A DNA stretch of 7,349 nucleotides from Sphingobacterium sp. Lineage in GTDB: Bacteria; Bacteroidota; Bacteroidia; Sphingobacteriales; Sphingobacteriaceae. A program made the translations under genes and the position numbers. The DNA lies in contig JASLCA010000276.1 in the NCBI GenBank assembly GCA_030146225.1, positions 1 to 7,349 on the forward strand, written 5' to 3'. Below are positions 6,852 to 7,349 of the stretch, one piece after another. The notes beneath the pieces are model-generated. The model searched no databases and was not told where the DNA came from. It was given only the letters and a program-made list of their open reading frames with translations. The number at the start of each line of letters is the position of its first letter. Position 1 is the stretch's first letter.

Positions 6852-6900
6852 TGCGCGCTAACTTTTTACGGTCTATATACAACCTAAAAATGCGCGCTAA
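6852..6900 (+). repeat. Direct repeat TGCGCGCTAA x2, 39-bp period
   Basis: TGCGCGCTAA occurs at 6852-6861 and again at 6891-6900. The GCGCGC core stands out in an AT-rich spacer, and I find it nowhere else in the window. The 39-bp period is not far from four helical turns, so two protein copies could bind nearly the same face. It could be a regulator-binding pair; its role is unknown. Confidence 0.5.
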
Positions 6901-6953
6901 GCCAAGCTGAAAAAAGCTAGCTTGCTAACCTAAATCCTTTAAAATAAGAACGA

Positions 6954-6985
6954 TTTGCATTTTAGCCTTCCCTAATAAATGCAAA
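6954..6985. repeat. Imperfect hairpin TTTGCATTTTAG / CTAA-TA-AATGCAAA
   Basis: TTTGCATT (6954-6961) pairs with AATGCAAA (6978-6985), and TTAG (6962-6965) with CTAA (6972-6975). The stem is 12 bp with a two-base bulge and a CCTTCC loop. No T-run follows on either strand. It could be an operator dyad or part of a small RNA; no gene end is near enough to make it an obvious terminator. Confidence 0.4.
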
Positions 6986-7121
6986 ATTAATAATTACTTA
7001 TGGCGAAATATTCAGGCTAAAGTCATATACAGCCCTTAAGCATTCCAACAAGTCCATAGCTTATACCTGTACTAAATCAATGCCAAAAACTAATAGAAAT
7101 TAAGGCCTAAGCAGCCCAATC

Positions 7122-7144
7122 ACTTGCAAAGCCTTAATGCAAGT
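7122..7144. promoter_or_regulatory. Dyad ACTTGCA-N9-TGCAAGT, candidate operator
   Basis: Seven-base arms at 7122-7128 and 7138-7144 are exact reverse complements separated by nine bases. The right arm lies 15 bases before the putative -7 box, so the dyad covers the -33 region where a repressor or activator would act. The spacing and symmetry would suit a dimeric regulator. The dyad is seen; the function is inferred. Confidence 0.4.
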
Positions 7145-7159
7145 CCAATAAAAAATATT

Positions 7160-7167
7160 TACTTTAG
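7160..7167 (+). promoter_or_regulatory. Candidate -7 box (TACTTTAG) of the exporter gene
   Basis: TACTTTAG matches TAnnTTTG with one mismatch and resembles the TACTTTTG box at 1892. It lies 20 bases before the ATG at 7188, giving a leader of only about 13 bases and no room for a strong Shine-Dalgarno. No good -33 TTTG is found at normal distance; the dyad occupies that position. Confidence 0.4.
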
Positions 7168-7187
7168 CAAAAAATACAATTCGCGAC

Positions 7188-7349
7188 ATGATTCCCTTAA
7201 ACGATTGGCTTATATTCTTAATTGCGGCACTAATTCTAGTTATTAGCCCTGGCCCAAATATGATTTACCTCTTATCGCGTACACTTGCCCAAGGCAAGCT
7301 AGCTGGCTTTACTTCCTTAGCCGGGGTGATGTGTGGCTTTATCTTTCAT
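7188..7349 (+). CDS. LysE/RhtB-family amino-acid exporter (3' end outside window)
   Basis: The first 54 residues of an inner-membrane exporter. The N-terminal hydrophobic helix (about 7-19) is followed by SPGPNMIYLLSRTLAQGKLAG (20-40). This is the hallmark LysE/RhtB sequence, with the PGPN motif at 21-24 and the conserved R-x-x-x-x-G cytoplasmic loop, and then the start of a second helix with a conserved glycine (AGVMCG). Full members are about 200-210 residues with about six helices and export amino acids or homoserine lactone-like compounds; the substrate cannot be told. The start is supported by the -7-like box 20 bases upstream. The frame is open at the right edge. Confidence 0.92.
   Translation, partial: MIPLNDWLIFLIAALILVISPGPNMIYLLSRTLAQGKLAGFTSLAGVMCGFIFH

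Larger units (their letters stand above)
6611..7187. other. 577-bp divergent intergenic region with short repeats
   Basis: The region separates the nuclease gene (-) from the LysE-type exporter (+) and should hold both promoters. No protein-coding frame of note is visible; open stretches are short. It contains a small hairpin GCCATA/TATGG(G)C at 6797-6814, a 10-bp direct repeat (6852-6861 and 6891-6900), a larger imperfect hairpin (6954-6985) and a dyad near the exporter promoter (7122-7144). A small RNA is possible but nothing shows it directly. Confidence 0.6.

Overview
The window looks like ordinary chromosomal DNA from a member of the Bacteroidota. The clues are an AT-rich base composition (about 40% GC by eye), start codons that mostly lack a Shine-Dalgarno sequence, promoter-like boxes of the TAnnTTTG type, a MacB/FtsX-type permease of the kind these bacteria carry in many copies, and small lipoproteins of unknown function. 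The genus cannot be told from the sequence. No mobile element, CRISPR array, rRNA or tRNA is visible.

Layout from left to right. The window opens inside a MacB/FtsX-like ABC transporter permease (+), which ends at 1788 and is followed by a perfect 18-bp hairpin. A promoter-like box then precedes an unrecognised 218-residue protein (+, 1947-2603) with a Pro/Ala-rich linker and a tryptophan-rich C-terminal tail. It converges, with a 24-bp gap, on a tandem-domain universal stress protein (-, 2628-3470) whose ATP-binding glycines are largely lost. A 498-bp AT-rich region without a convincing gene follows (3471-3968). Next come a GNAT acetyltransferase (+, 3969-4478) and two small predicted lipoproteins (+, 4609-5271 and 5318-5749), probably co-transcribed. 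The second lipoprotein converges on a GIY-YIG nuclease of the UvrC/Cho type (-, 5813-6610). A 17-bp hairpin there overlaps the nuclease's stop codon. A 577-bp divergent intergenic region (6611-7187) carries several short repeats and dyads, and the window closes inside a LysE/RhtB-family exporter (+, from 7188).

The genes do not form an evident pathway. They are short transcription units pointing in different directions: membrane transport, stress response, acetyl transfer, cell-envelope lipoproteins and DNA repair. I do not see a coherent new system. The points most worth a second look are the stand-alone GIY-YIG nuclease, which I recall as usually being fused to an exonuclease domain in this phylum; two long hairpins without U-tracts at gene ends; the degenerate universal stress protein; the tryptophan tail of the 218-residue protein; and the repeats and dyad in front of the LysE-type exporter.
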